From the NCBI GenBank assembly GCA_900470965.1, contig UCCS01000059.1, forward strand, positions 53,189-117,188: a DNA stretch of 64,000 nt, written 5' to 3'. Both the position numbers and the translations under genes were made by a program. The stretch comes from Hyphomicrobiales bacterium. Lineage in GTDB: Bacteria; Pseudomonadota; Alphaproteobacteria; Rhizobiales; Rhizobiaceae. The notes under the pieces are model-generated. The model searched no databases. It was not told the DNA's origin and saw only the letters and a list, made by a program, of their open reading frames with translations. Positions 1-8,914 of this stretch are shown in pieces; positions within the stretch are counted from its first letter, which is position 1, and every line of letters starts with the position of its first letter.

Positions 1-1548
1 GCCGATCGCTTCGCTGAGCACTTCTTCATGCGTCGCCGCGTGGAAATCATGGCTCGCGACAAGCTTGCCGCTGCGGAAGACGTGCAGCCGGTCGGCCAGT
101 TCGTAGACCTCAGGCAGGTAGGAGGAGATCAGGATGATGCCCGCCCCGTCCTTTAGAAGCTTGGCGAAGAGCCGGTAGATTTCCGCCTTGGTGCCGACGT
201 CGACGCCGACGGTCGGCTCGTCGAAAATGAAAAGCCGGGCGCCGTGGCTCAGCCACTTGCCGATGACGATCTTCTGCTGGTTGCCGCCCGACATGCTGGA
301 GGCCGGAACGCGCCGGCTCGGCGTCTTGATGCTGAGATCGCGGATCTGCTTGTCGGCATTTGCCGATTCGCGTGCGTGATTGATGACCGGGCCGTGGCTG
401 AGGCGTCCGAACACCGGCAGGTTGATGTTGAGGCCGATCGGCAGGTTGAGGCAGAGCCCCTGGTCGCGCCGGCTTTCGGGCGCGAGCGCAATGCCGAGCT
501 CCATCGCAGTGCGTTCGTTCTTGATATCGACGCGCTTGCCCATCCAGTGGATTTCGCCCGCACTTGTCGGCTGGCGCCCGTAGAGCCCGAGAGCAAATTC
601 GCTGCGCCCGGCGCCGATCAGGCCATAGAGCCCGACGATCTGTCCTGCCTTGACGCTCAGCGACACGTCTTCGAAGCCCGGGCCGGTAAGCCCCCTGACG
701 TCGAGGATCGTCTCGCCGATCGGAATCTCTTCCTTATGGTAGATCTGCTCGATCGAGCGATTGATCATCAGCGCGATCAGCTCGGCGTCATTGGTTTCGC
801 CGATGAGGCGCGTGCCGACATGCGTGCCGTCGCGCAGCACCGAGACACGGTCGGCAAGCTCGAAGACTTCCTCCATGCGGTGGCTGATATAGACGATGGT
901 GACGCCTTCGCCTTGTAGGCGGCGGATCAGCTTGAAGAGCTGTGCGGATTCCTGGCGGGTGAGATAGGCGGTCGGCTCGTCGAAGATCAGGAACTGCGTG
1001 CCGCGCATGGCCGCACGCGCGGTGGCAACGAGCTGCTGCTGACCGATCGTCAGCGAGCTCAGAAGCGCACCGGCCGGCAGGCCGAAGCCGAGATCGTCGA
1101 GAACGGCCTGCGCCATCTTCTCCATCTGCTTCTTGCGCATGATGCCGAAGCGGTTGACCTCGTCGCCGAGGAAGAGATTGGCGGCCACCGTCAGGTGCCG
1201 GCAGAGCACGACTTCCTGGTGGACGGCGTTGATGCCGCGGGCGATCGCCTCGTTCGGCGTCGACAGCCCCACCGGATGGCCGCACCACAACACCTCGCCG
1301 GCCGTGCGTGTGATGACGCCGGTGAGCAATTTGATGAGGGTGGATTTGCCGGCGCCGTTTTCGCCGACGATGGCGTGGATTTCACCGGCAAGGAAGGTCA
1401 GCGTCGCAGGCTTCAGCGCCTGCACGTGACCGTAATTCTTCTGCAGGCCTTTCAGTTCGAGGATGGGCGATCCGGCGGGAATTCGATTGGCTTCTTTCAG
1501 CGTCGCGCTGTCATCGTGGCGATGACTGACCTCTTCCAGTCCGACCAT
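1..1548 (-). CDS. Sugar ABC transporter, double ATPase subunit (3' end outside window)
   Basis: Cytoplasmic ATPase that powers uptake of a monosaccharide, of the RbsA/MglA/XylG type. The visible 516 residues contain two tandem ABC domains. The first has Walker A GENGAGKST near residues 62-70 and the slightly degenerate signature LTIGQQQL. The second has the degenerate P-loop GLIGAGRSE usual for this family and a good signature, MSGGNQQK. The ATG at 1548 follows a GGAGAGG ribosome-binding site. The reading frame is still open at base 1, so the C-terminus is missing. It follows the binding-protein gene across a hairpin at 1611-1641. A permease gene is expected just outside the window. The family is clear; the sugar is not. 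Confidence 0.93.
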   Translation of the reverse strand, partial: MVGLEEVSHRHDDSATLKEANRIPAGSPILELKGLQKNYGHVQALKPATLTFLAGEIHAIVGENGAGKSTLIKLLTGVITRTAGEVLWCGHPVGLSTPNEAIARGINAVHQEVVLCRHLTVAANLFLGDEVNRFGIMRKKQMEKMAQAVLDDLGFGLPAGALLSSLTIGQQQLVATARAAMRGTQFLIFDEPTAYLTRQESAQLFKLIRRLQGEGVTIVYISHRMEEVFELADRVSVLRDGTHVGTRLIGETNDAELIALMINRSIEQIYHKEEIPIGETILDVRGLTGPGFEDVSLSVKAGQIVGLYGLIGAGRSEFALGLYGRQPTSAGEIHWMGKRVDIKNERTAMELGIALAPESRRDQGLCLNLPIGLNINLPVFGRLSHGPVINHARESANADKQIRDLSIKTPSRRVPASSMSGGNQQKIVIGKWLSHGARLFIFDEPTVGVDVGTKAEIYRLFAKLLKDGAGIILISSYLPEVYELADRLHVFRSGKLVASHDFHAATHEEVLSEAIG

Positions 1549-1610
1549 GGACCTCTCCTCCTCTTGTCACGTCTGCTCCATCCCTGGTGAAACATACCAT
1601 GGATGAGAAA

Positions 1611-1641
1611 GGCCGCGCCGGTTTTTGAAGCCGGCGCGGCC
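1611..1641 (-). terminator. Hairpin between binding-protein and ATPase genes
   Basis: Perfect 11-bp GC-only stem (1611-1621 with 1631-1641) and a 9-base loop, directly after the binding-protein stop codon. On the minus-strand transcript it is followed by TTTCT. A partial terminator or 3'-end stabiliser here would raise the binding protein over the ATPase, which is common in sugar ABC operons. The role is inferred. Confidence 0.6.
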
Positions 1642-1651
1642 GCCTGTTGTT

Positions 1652-2641
1652 TTACTTGATCTTCGGGTTCAAGAGCGCGTCGATCTTCGGCTCAGCCATA
1701 TTCGCCTTGGTGACGAGGTTTGCGCCGGTGTCGACGTTCTTCTCGACCTTTTCGCCCTTGGAGACGGCAAGAGCGGTCTTCACGCCGTCATAACCCATGC
1801 GATAGGGGTCCTGAACGACGAGGCCGGCGATCGCACCATCCTTGAGGAAGCCGACCGTCTTGTCGTCGCTGTCGAAGCCGATGACCTTGATCTTGTCGCC
1901 GAGCTTGTTTTCGGCGATCGCCTGGCCAACGCCCTGCGCCATGATGAGGTTCGAGGCGAAGACGCCGACGAGCTTCGGGTTTGCGGTGATCAGGTCGGTC
2001 ATCATGTTAAGGCCGGTCGTTGCCTGGCCGTCGCCGTACTTATCGGCAATCACCTTAAGGCCGGGATGCTTGGTCTTCACCTGATCCAGGAAGCCTTCGC
2101 GGCGCTGTTCCAGCGAGCCGACGCCGGGAAGGTTGGTCAGGATGACGACTTCGCCCTCTTCCTTGCCGGTGGCGCCCTTGATGGCGGCGGCAAGACCGTC
2201 AGCAGCGATACGGCCGCCCTGGACGTTGTCGGTCGTCAGGAACGACTTGAATGCCTTGGAGTCGGCGCCAGAGTCGATGCCGATGATCGGAACCGACTTG
2301 GCGGCTTCATCGATCGGCTTGCCGAGCGCCTTGAACTCGGTCGGGGAGATCACGACGGCGGCCGGCTTGCCGGCAACGGCGTTCTCAAGAATGCTGATCT
2401 GGCCGTTGATGTCGGATTCGGCCTGGGCGCCGAGCTCCGGCACGTTGACGCCGAGATCCTTGCCGGCCTTGCGCGCGCCGGCCAGAACGATCTGCCAGTA
2501 GAAGGACGTCGTGTCCTTCACGATGATCGGGATCGTCACCTCGGCCGCAAAGGACGTGGCCGGCATCGCCGTCGCAATGACAGCGGCGCCTGCAAGTGCC
2601 GTAAAGGCACGGCGAGACAGAATGGATTTCACGATGCTCAT
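1652..2641 (-). CDS. Periplasmic sugar-binding protein of ABC transporter
   Basis: Class-I periplasmic binding protein (RbsB-like, Peripla_BP_4 fold) of 329 residues that captures a monosaccharide for the ATPase gene downstream. An N-terminal signal peptide runs from MSIVKSILSRRAF through a hydrophobic stretch to a cleavage site near TSFAAEV (about residue 30). The longer open frame upstream is not used: the ATG at 2641 has an AGAGGAGAA ribosome-binding site and begins the signal peptide. The gene is separated from the mutarotase gene upstream by 210 bases that contain a 16-bp palindrome. Ligand inferred only from neighbours: L-fucose or a similar (deoxy)sugar. Confidence 0.92.
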   Translation of the reverse strand: MSIVKSILSRRAFTALAGAAVIATAMPATSFAAEVTIPIIVKDTTSFYWQIVLAGARKAGKDLGVNVPELGAQAESDINGQISILENAVAGKPAAVVISPTEFKALGKPIDEAAKSVPIIGIDSGADSKAFKSFLTTDNVQGGRIAADGLAAAIKGATGKEEGEVVILTNLPGVGSLEQRREGFLDQVKTKHPGLKVIADKYGDGQATTGLNMMTDLITANPKLVGVFASNLIMAQGVGQAIAENKLGDKIKVIGFDSDDKTVGFLKDGAIAGLVVQDPYRMGYDGVKTALAVSKGEKVEKNVDTGANLVTKANMAEPKIDALLNPKIK

Positions 2642-2706
2642 AAGGGTTCTCCTCTCAGGGTGCGTTCTCCTCCAATGAAACCGGACCGCTGAACGCAGGC
2701 GGACGA

Positions 2707-2722
2707 TTTTTATCGATAAAAA
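2707..2722. promoter_or_regulatory. Perfect 16-bp palindrome upstream of binding-protein gene
   Basis: TTTTTATCGATAAAAA lies 66 bases upstream of the binding-protein start and is followed by AACATTT. A related sequence, TTTTTTATCTACAATAAA followed by CATTTT, lies at 5924-5941 in the control region between the dehydratase gene and the gntR-type gene. The shared pattern suggests one operator recognised by the GntR regulator. Inference from sequence similarity alone. Confidence 0.5.
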
Positions 2723-2851
2723 ACATTTACGATCAGAAGCTAGCTGAGGCGCAGGCAAATTGCAAGTATGCCCAATTCGCTTTTTTACCCGCTAAATTCT
2801 CTCTCAAGCAATTGTTTTTATTTCAAATACATAAGGACCTAAAATACGGTC

Positions 2852-3298
2852 TCAGTCGAATTGCACCTCGTGCGGATGGACGACGCCCTTCTTCAAGATC
2901 AGGTTGCCGTAGAGCCGGAACTCGGTGGTCGCGACGATATAGGCGGCCTTCCGCGCCATCTCATAGAAGGCGAAGCGTTCGACGGATGCGATGGAAAAAT
3001 CGCCGGCGCGCCGGGTGACGATCTCCTGGAATTCGGCACAAACCTCCGGCACCGCCTTGGGGTCGCCAACCACCTCCATCCGCCATGCCGTTTGCGGCAC
3101 GAACGTATCGAGTGGCATGTGGGTGAGGATCGCCTCGGCCATATCAGTGGCACTGACGCCATCGGCACGGATGACATCAGGTCCCATGCTGCTTGCCGGG
3201 AAATTGGCATCGGCAATGACGATATCGTCGCCATGCCCCATGCTCTTCAGCGCATAGAGCAGATCGGGGCCGAGAAGCGGATGAATACCTCTAAGCAT
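2852..3298 (-). CDS. RbsD/FucU family sugar mutarotase
   Basis: Protein of 148 residues belonging to the RbsD/FucU mutarotases, which interconvert the alpha and beta anomers of ribose or fucose after uptake. It carries the diagnostic block GHGDDIVIADANFP at residues 21-34 and the N-terminal LRGIHPLLGPDLL. The length and the C-terminal LYGNLILKKGV are closer to FucU than to RbsD. It starts 9 bases after the aldo/keto reductase stop, so the two are co-transcribed. An anomerase beside a sugar dehydrogenase makes sense because dehydrogenases act on one anomer only. FucU-like specificity is likely but not proven. Confidence 0.9.
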   Translation of the reverse strand: MLRGIHPLLGPDLLYALKSMGHGDDIVIADANFPASSMGPDVIRADGVSATDMAEAILTHMPLDTFVPQTAWRMEVVGDPKAVPEVCAEFQEIVTRRAGDFSIASVERFAFYEMARKAAYIVATTEFRLYGNLILKKGVVHPHEVQFD

Positions 3299-3307
3299 AG
3301 TGTCTCC

Positions 3308-4327
3308 TTAGACCCGCACGGCCTCTTCGCCGAGCGGTGCGGCGACAAGCGTATAGGGTTCGAATTCGGGATAGATATCGGCAGGAAGCTGCGGCTCGAT
3401 ATTTTCCATGTTGCGCACGAGGCTCGAGGGCTTTGCCGTGCCGATCAGCACCGAGGAGACGACGGGGTCGCGCAGCGGAAACTGCAGGGCAGGGGCGGCA
3501 AGCGGCAGGCCGTGGCGCTTGGCCACCTCTTCCATCGCGCCCACCTTGCCGAGCACCTCGTCATTTGCCGGCATATAGTCGAAATGCGACCCCGGCACCG
3601 GACCGGTTGCAAGAATACCGGAATTGAACACACCGCCGACGACGAGTGAGGTGCCCTTCTGCCGGCAGAGCGGAATGAGCTCGGCAACCGCCGAGCGGTC
3701 GAGCAGCGTGTAGCGTCCGGCAAGCAGGATGACGTCGATATCGCCATTGCGCATCACGTCGAGGCAGACGGGCACTTCGTTGACGCCGAGGCCGAAAGCC
3801 TTGATCGCGCCTGACGATTTCAGCTGTTCCAGCGCCTTGATGCCGCTATCGAGGAAGTTCTTCAGATGCACGGCATTCTTGGCGGCGCCATGCGTATAGG
3901 CGCCGATGTCATGGACGAACAGAATATCGATGCGGTTGAGGCCGAGGCGCGCATAGCTGAAGTCGACCGAACGCATGATGCCGTCATAGGAATAGTCGTA
4001 ATCGGCATCGAAGGAGAGTGGCTCGACATAGCCATAATCAGGAACAGTGCCCGTCGGTACCGGGCGCATCAGACGACCGACCTTGGTGGACAGCACATAA
4101 TTGTTTTCCGGCTTGTCGCGCAGGAAATCGCCGACGCGTCGTTCGCCAAGCCCAAGGCCATACCACGGCGCTACGTCGAAATAGCGGATGCCGTGGCTCC
4201 ATGCGGATTCCAGCGTCTCCATCGCCTGCTCGCGCGGGCAGGCGCGATAAAGACCGCCGAGTGCAGCGGCGCCGAAGCTGATTTCGGTTACCTCGAGCGC
4301 CGTCTTGCCAATCTTCCTCGTCTTCAT
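3308..4327 (-). CDS. Aldo/keto reductase, probable aldose 1-dehydrogenase
   Basis: Aldo/keto reductase of about 339 residues related to L-fucose / D-threo-aldose 1-dehydrogenases, which oxidise C1 of a free sugar to the lactone with NAD(P). The catalytic tetrad is visible: Asp51 and Tyr56 in DVAPWYG, Lys82 in STKVG, His139 in LFVHD. Two adjacent ATG codons (4330 and 4327) follow AAGGAGG; 4327 gives better spacing. It lies between the dehydratase and mutarotase genes. This order fits a non-phosphorylative route: mutarotation, oxidation, dehydration. Pyridoxal 4-dehydrogenase is a related alternative. Confidence 0.88.
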   Translation of the reverse strand: MKTRKIGKTALEVTEISFGAAALGGLYRACPREQAMETLESAWSHGIRYFDVAPWYGLGLGERRVGDFLRDKPENNYVLSTKVGRLMRPVPTGTVPDYGYVEPLSFDADYDYSYDGIMRSVDFSYARLGLNRIDILFVHDIGAYTHGAAKNAVHLKNFLDSGIKALEQLKSSGAIKAFGLGVNEVPVCLDVMRNGDIDVILLAGRYTLLDRSAVAELIPLCRQKGTSLVVGGVFNSGILATGPVPGSHFDYMPANDEVLGKVGAMEEVAKRHGLPLAAPALQFPLRDPVVSSVLIGTAKPSSLVRNMENIEPQLPADIYPEFEPYTLVAAPLGEEAVRV

Positions 4328-4367
4328 CATTCCTCCTTGTGAAGACCCTGATATCAATAAATATTAT

Positions 4368-5870
4368 TTAGAGCGTGGCGCCGAGATGCCACGGAACAAA
4401 TTCGTTATCGCCGTAGCCGAAGATCTCACTTTTCGTCTTCTTGCCGGAGGCCGTATCGACGATCAGCTCGAATATCTCGCGGCCCTTGCCGCTGATGGTC
4501 GCATCGCCGGTGACGATAGTGCCGCAATCGATGTCCATATCCTCTTCCATCGAGGTATAGAGCGCCGAATTGCTGGCGAGCTTCAGCGAAGGCGCCGGGC
4601 GACAGCCGAAGCAGCTGCCGCGGCCGGTGGTAAAGGCGATCATGTTCGCACCGCCGGCAACCTGGCCGGTGGCGGAAACCGGGTCGTAACCGGGCGTATC
4701 CATGAAGACGAGGCCGGGTGCCGTGACGCGCTCGGCATAGCCGTAAACGGCAGTCAGCGGCGAGCGGCCGCCCTTGGCAACGGCGCCGAGCGACTTTTCG
4801 AGAATGGTCGTCAGACCGCCGCGCTTGTTGCCCGGAGACGGGTTGTTGTCGAGCGAGGCGCCGTGCAGGGCGACATAGTCTTCCCACCAGGCGATTTTCT
4901 CATCGAGCTTTTTGGCGACATCGTCGCTGACGGCGCGGCTGCGCAGCAGATGCTCCGCGCCATAGATCTCGGAGGTTTCCGAAAGGATTGCCGTACCACC
5001 GGCTGCCGCCAGCAGATCGGCGGCAACACCGAGCGCCGGATTGGCGGTGATGCCCGAAAAACCGTCGGAACCACCGCATTGCAGACCGATGATGATCTCA
5101 CCGATCGACATCGGAACACGCTTTTCGCGGCCGACATCGGCGGCGATTTCGCGCAGCACGCCCATGGCGCGCTCGACCGCGCGGCGGGAGCCGCCGGCGT
5201 CCTGAATGTTGAAATGCCGCTTGGAAGCGCCGGCACCGCTCTGGCCGTAAAGCGTCAACTGGTTGACCTCGCAGCCGAGGCCGATCATCAGCACACCGCC
5301 GAAATTCACATGGCGCGTGTAGCCGGCAAGTGTGCGGTGCAGCACGTTCATGCCGTCACCCGTCGAGCTCATGCCGCAGCCCTGGTCGTGAACGATCGGC
5401 ACGAAACCGTCGATGCCGTCATAATGCGGCAGGATCGTCCGGTTGGCCTCGTCGGCAATCGCCCGACAGACCGTGGTGGAACAGTTCACGCTGGCGATGA
5501 TGCCGATATAATTGCGCGTCGCCGCCCGTCCGTCGGCGCGGCGGTAACCCATGAAGGTGCGCGCCCTGTCCTCGGCACTTGCTTCTTCCGGAGCGGAATT
5601 GGCCGTCGCAGCAAGGCGGTCGTTTTCGAAATGCAGATTATGGCTGTGAACGTGGTCGCCCGCTTTCACATCCGCCGTGGTGCGGCCGATCGCCTGGCCG
5701 TATTTCACGACCGGCGTACCGAGCGGAATGTCTGCTATGGCGACCTTGTGGCCGGGGTCGATCTTCTGGCGCGTCGTGACGCCCGCAACCGTTGATCCCT
5801 CGGCGATCTGCGCCGTTGCGACCGCGACATTGTCTCCGGCCGACAGGATGATCCAAGGCTGTCTGTCCAA
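4368..5870 (-). CDS. UxaA-family altronate/galactarate-type dehydratase
   Basis: Sugar-acid dehydratase of 500 residues. The N-terminal SAF domain (about residues 1-75, DRQPWIILSAGDNVAVA) is fused to the large dehydratase domain. Family motifs include GRGSCFGCRPAPSLKL and SMEEDMDIDCGTI near the C-terminus and NCSTTVC, DQGCGM and GLGCEVNQ in the middle; the cysteines suit a metal or iron-sulfur site. No ATG fits: a TTG at 5870 follows GGGAGAAG with good spacing and begins exactly at the family N-terminus, although the frame stays open to 5915. In this operon the substrate is probably the aldonate made by the neighbouring dehydrogenase, for example L-fuconate. UxaA and GarD act on other acids, so specificity is open. 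Confidence 0.88.
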   Translation of the reverse strand: MDRQPWIILSAGDNVAVATAQIAEGSTVAGVTTRQKIDPGHKVAIADIPLGTPVVKYGQAIGRTTADVKAGDHVHSHNLHFENDRLAATANSAPEEASAEDRARTFMGYRRADGRAATRNYIGIIASVNCSTTVCRAIADEANRTILPHYDGIDGFVPIVHDQGCGMSSTGDGMNVLHRTLAGYTRHVNFGGVLMIGLGCEVNQLTLYGQSGAGASKRHFNIQDAGGSRRAVERAMGVLREIAADVGREKRVPMSIGEIIIGLQCGGSDGFSGITANPALGVAADLLAAAGGTAILSETSEIYGAEHLLRSRAVSDDVAKKLDEKIAWWEDYVALHGASLDNNPSPGNKRGGLTTILEKSLGAVAKGGRSPLTAVYGYAERVTAPGLVFMDTPGYDPVSATGQVAGGANMIAFTTGRGSCFGCRPAPSLKLASNSALYTSMEEDMDIDCGTIVTGDATISGKGREIFELIVDTASGKKTKSEIFGYGDNEFVPWHLGATL

Positions 5871-6129
5871 TTTCTTCTCCCTGACGAAACGCCCGCTACA
5901 TAGACGAATGCGCATTGATTTTGTTTTTTATCTACAATAAACATTTTCAAGTCAACGGGAATATTGATCCTGTGGACGAGGGAGGCAAACAGCCGCAGGC
6001 GACTGAAAATAAGATAGAGGTCGCTTGAAGAGGCTCCTGGTCCGGCTGTGCCCGTTCTTGGTGGGCGGGTATCATCGCCGTGTCGCTCGGGCGGAAAGCC
6101 CGTATCGCTTGGGCAGAAAGCAAGGTCTG
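5871..6129. promoter_or_regulatory. Divergent control region, dehydratase operon / gntR-type gene
   Basis: The 259 bases between the TTG start of the dehydratase gene and the ATG of the regulator must hold both promoters. An AT-rich segment at 5911-5950 stands out and contains TTTTTTATCTACAATAAA at 5924-5941, a near-match to the palindrome at 2707-2722. It is a plausible binding site for the GntR protein encoded next door. Confidence 0.5.
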
Positions 6130-7035
6130 ATGGCAAGGCAGAATACGGTCTTCAAGGAAGCCTATAACCGATATGCGGCAGCATTGCGCACGGATACCGC
6201 GCTGCCTTCGGAGCCGGAAATCGCAGCCCAGCTCGGCGTCAGCCGCAGCACGGCACGCGCCATTCTGACCCGTCTCAGCGAAGAGGGCATCATCCGCTGG
6301 AACAAGCGCCAGAAGATCGTGCTGCGCCAGCCGATCGACCGCGACTTCTTCCCCTCGGAAGAAACGGATTCATTGCATGACATCATCGAGCGCAGCTTCA
6401 TGCAGCGCATTCTTTCCGATGAAGCAGCCCCCGGCATGCAGATCAACGAGCTGGAGCTTGCCCGCGAGATCGGCACAGGTACCACCAGCGTGCGTGAATT
6501 CCTCATCCGCTTCTCGCGCTTCGGGCTCATCGAAAAACGGCCGAACAGCCACTGGACGCTGAAGGGCTTTACCCGTGAATTTGCGCTGGAACTTGCCGAT
6601 GTGCGCGAAATGTTCGAGCTGCATTCGGCGGCCGAGTTCGGCAGGCTGCCTGCCGACCATCACGCCTGGTCTGATTTGGCGGCGATCAAGGAGGAGCATC
6701 TCTCCGTGCTCTCTGACATCAATAACCGCTTCAAGGAATTCTCGGCACTCGACGAGCGTTTTCACTTGCTGATCCATCGCGCCTCGAAGAACCGTTTCAT
6801 TGCCGACTTCTATGACGCGATCGCCATTATCTTCCACTATCATTATCAGTGGAACAAGGCGGCCGCCCGCGAACGCAACGAACGCGCGATCCACGAACAT
6901 CTCGATTATATAGCGGCGCTCGAAGCCAACGATCAGGCGAAGATTGAGGCCGCCTGTCGCATACACCTTCGCTCCGCTCGCCAGACCCTGCTGCAATCCA
7001 TCCCGCAGAGCTCCACGGAAGGCGCTCCGGGCTAA
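6130..7035 (+). CDS. GntR-family transcriptional regulator (FCD type)
   Basis: DNA-binding regulator of 301 residues. A winged helix-turn-helix at the N-terminus (LPSEPEIAAQLGVSRSTARAI) is followed by a longer all-helical FCD/FadR-like effector domain with LADVREMFELHSAA and the metal-ligand-like histidines of ERFHLLIHRASKNRF and FHYHYQWN. The frame opens at 6025, but the ATG at 6130 gives a protein that begins at the conserved HTH. It is divergent from the sugar operon at 1-5.9 kb and probably represses it until a sugar acid binds the FCD domain. Target and ligand are inferred from position. Confidence 0.9.
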   Translation: MARQNTVFKEAYNRYAAALRTDTALPSEPEIAAQLGVSRSTARAILTRLSEEGIIRWNKRQKIVLRQPIDRDFFPSEETDSLHDIIERSFMQRILSDEAAPGMQINELELAREIGTGTTSVREFLIRFSRFGLIEKRPNSHWTLKGFTREFALELADVREMFELHSAAEFGRLPADHHAWSDLAAIKEEHLSVLSDINNRFKEFSALDERFHLLIHRASKNRFIADFYDAIAIIFHYHYQWNKAAARERNERAIHEHLDYIAALEANDQAKIEAACRIHLRSARQTLLQSIPQSSTEGAPG

Positions 7036-7050
7036 AAGGTTGGCACCTGA

Positions 7051-8544
7051 TCAGTGCGACGCGGCCTCGCTTGCCGCGCTGCTCGCGCCCCCGCTCTTCA
7101 CGCCGCGGCTGATCGGAATGAGCCAGGTGGTCGCAAAGGTCAGCACCGCCACGACTACGACACCCCAGAAGCTCCAGTGCAGCGCCGCATCGAAGACACC
7201 GCGCACCGCCGGATCGTTTGCAAGCGCCGAGAGGCCGGTCGGCTCGTTCAGGACATTGTGCAGGCGGTTTGCCGCATCCCCCGTCGCATAGTGATTGATG
7301 CCGGCATTCAAGATCGCGCCGAGCACGGTGGCACCCAGCGTATTGCCGAGGCTGCGGGCAAAGATGATCGAGGCTGTGGCGCTTCCGCGCATCGACCATT
7401 CCACGCTGTCCTGCACCAGCGCGATGCTGGTGAGGTTGATGAGCCCCATGCCGAAGCCCATGAAGAAGGAACCTGCGCCCGCAACGGCCGGATGGCTTTC
7501 CGGCGTCAGGAACAGCAGGAAGAAGGCCCCGAAGGGAAACATGAAGCTGCCGACCCGAAGCGTATTGCGGATGCCGAATGCCTTGAAGAAACGGCCGGAA
7601 AGCATCACCGACAGCGGCCAGCCGACGACCAGCATGGTCAGCGTGAAACCGGCGACAACAGGCGAGCGGCCGAGCACGCCCTGTACGTACATCGGCAGGA
7701 TCGTCGAAAGACCGATCAGCGCCATACCGGCAAGCAGCATGCAGGCATTGCTGGTCGCAACGAGCCGGCGGCTCCAGAGCGCGATGGAAATGATGGGCTC
7801 CGGCGTGCGCTTTTCCTGCAATACAAAGAGAATGCCGGTCACGACGAAGAGGGCGGCAAGCGAGAGAAGCACCCAGGCCGGCGCATCCGTTTCCGTCAGG
7901 ATCGTCAGCAGCGCGATGATGGAAATCGAAAACAGGATGGCGCCGAGATAGTCGATCTTGGCATCCTTATGCGCCACATCCTCCTTCAGAAACATCATGA
8001 AGGCAATGATCGAGAAGATGCCGATCGGCAGGTTGATCCAGAAGATCCAGGCCCAGGAGATCGTATCGACGATGATGCCGCCGGCGAGTGGTCCGACGAC
8101 CGCCGAAGTCGCCCAAACTGTCGCCATCACGCCCTGCACCTTGCCGCGTTCCTCCAGCTTGAACAGGTCGCCGATGATCGTCATCGTCACCGGTTGGATC
8201 GCGCCGGCACCAAGGCCCTGCACCAGACGGAACACGATGAGCGAGGCCATCGACCAGGCAAGCCCGCAGAAGAGCGAACCGACGAGGAAAACGAGGATGC
8301 CGCCGATCAGCACCGGCTTGCGGCCGAAAATGTCGGAGAGCTTGCCGTAGATGACCGTCGTCGTCGACTGCGCCAGCAGGAAGGCGGAAAAGACCCAGCT
8401 GTAATAGGTGAAGCCGCCGAGCTGGCCGACGATCCGCGGCATGGCGGTCGCCACGATCGTGGCCTCGATCGCCACCATGAAGGTCGCGAGCATGATCGTG
8501 GCAACGACGAGCGTGCGGTTGGATTGCTTCGATGTAGCGGACAT
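7051..8544 (-). CDS. MFS multidrug exporter, DHA2 (14-TM) family
   Basis: Inner-membrane drug:proton antiporter of 497 residues resembling EmrB/QacA/MdeA-type carriers. Hydrophobic segments indicate 14 helices. The antiporter motifs are present: TIVATAMPRI in helix 1, GKLSDIFGRKP in loop 2-3, and the helix-5 motif with GPLAGG. The ATG at 8544 follows GAGAGGTTC and begins the conserved N-terminus; the longer frame to 8727 is not used. It converges on the GntR gene with only 15 bases between stops. No membrane-fusion partner lies beside it, so it may work alone. Substrate unknown. Confidence 0.9.
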   Translation of the reverse strand: MSATSKQSNRTLVVATIMLATFMVAIEATIVATAMPRIVGQLGGFTYYSWVFSAFLLAQSTTTVIYGKLSDIFGRKPVLIGGILVFLVGSLFCGLAWSMASLIVFRLVQGLGAGAIQPVTMTIIGDLFKLEERGKVQGVMATVWATSAVVGPLAGGIIVDTISWAWIFWINLPIGIFSIIAFMMFLKEDVAHKDAKIDYLGAILFSISIIALLTILTETDAPAWVLLSLAALFVVTGILFVLQEKRTPEPIISIALWSRRLVATSNACMLLAGMALIGLSTILPMYVQGVLGRSPVVAGFTLTMLVVGWPLSVMLSGRFFKAFGIRNTLRVGSFMFPFGAFFLLFLTPESHPAVAGAGSFFMGFGMGLINLTSIALVQDSVEWSMRGSATASIIFARSLGNTLGATVLGAILNAGINHYATGDAANRLHNVLNEPTGLSALANDPAVRGVFDAALHWSFWGVVVVAVLTFATTWLIPISRGVKSGGASSAASEAASH

Positions 8545-8914
8545 GATGAACCTCTCGAAGCTTTCTCCGTGAAACGGGAAAACCGCTGTCGGCTGGTGGG
8601 GCAGGTGCAACGCGTGATGTCGGCAGTCTTTTATGCTCCTGCTGGTAGCAGGTAAAGCGCAAGTGATATGCTTTCTTTTGTGTCGACGCTTTAAACCGCT
8701 TCCGGCCCTGACAAATTTAAAATACAAGGCATTTTGCGAAGGAAAGTTTCGGTGGGTATCCGCCGGAAATAAAGAGATCTGGCAGGCCAGGCCTCTCGGA
8801 TCTCAGGATTGCATTTCCGCCAGGTTATTCCCATTTGAAAACCTGATGCAGGCCTGTGAACCGCGCCATCGCGGCTGCGAAGGGTTTCGGATCCGGGCAC
8901 GGAAATGGCGGGCT
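8545..8914. other. Intergenic region, no gene seen
   Basis: The 370 bases between the divergent exporter and glycosyltransferase-like genes contain no convincing gene. The plus-strand frame is open from 8633 but is low-complexity and non-conserved before residue 95. The AT-rich part around 8660-8740 is the likely promoter area for both genes. Confidence 0.5.

Noticed and set aside
244..918. Long plus-strand open frames opposite the sugar ATPase gene
   Set aside because: They are out-of-frame shadows of a clearly conserved ABC ATPase on the minus strand and show no domain, signal or ribosome-binding site.
7054..8655. 533-codon plus-strand frame opposite the DHA2 exporter
   Set aside because: Its translation is extremely rich in charged residues with no fold-like pattern, as expected for the complement of a membrane protein in GC-rich DNA.
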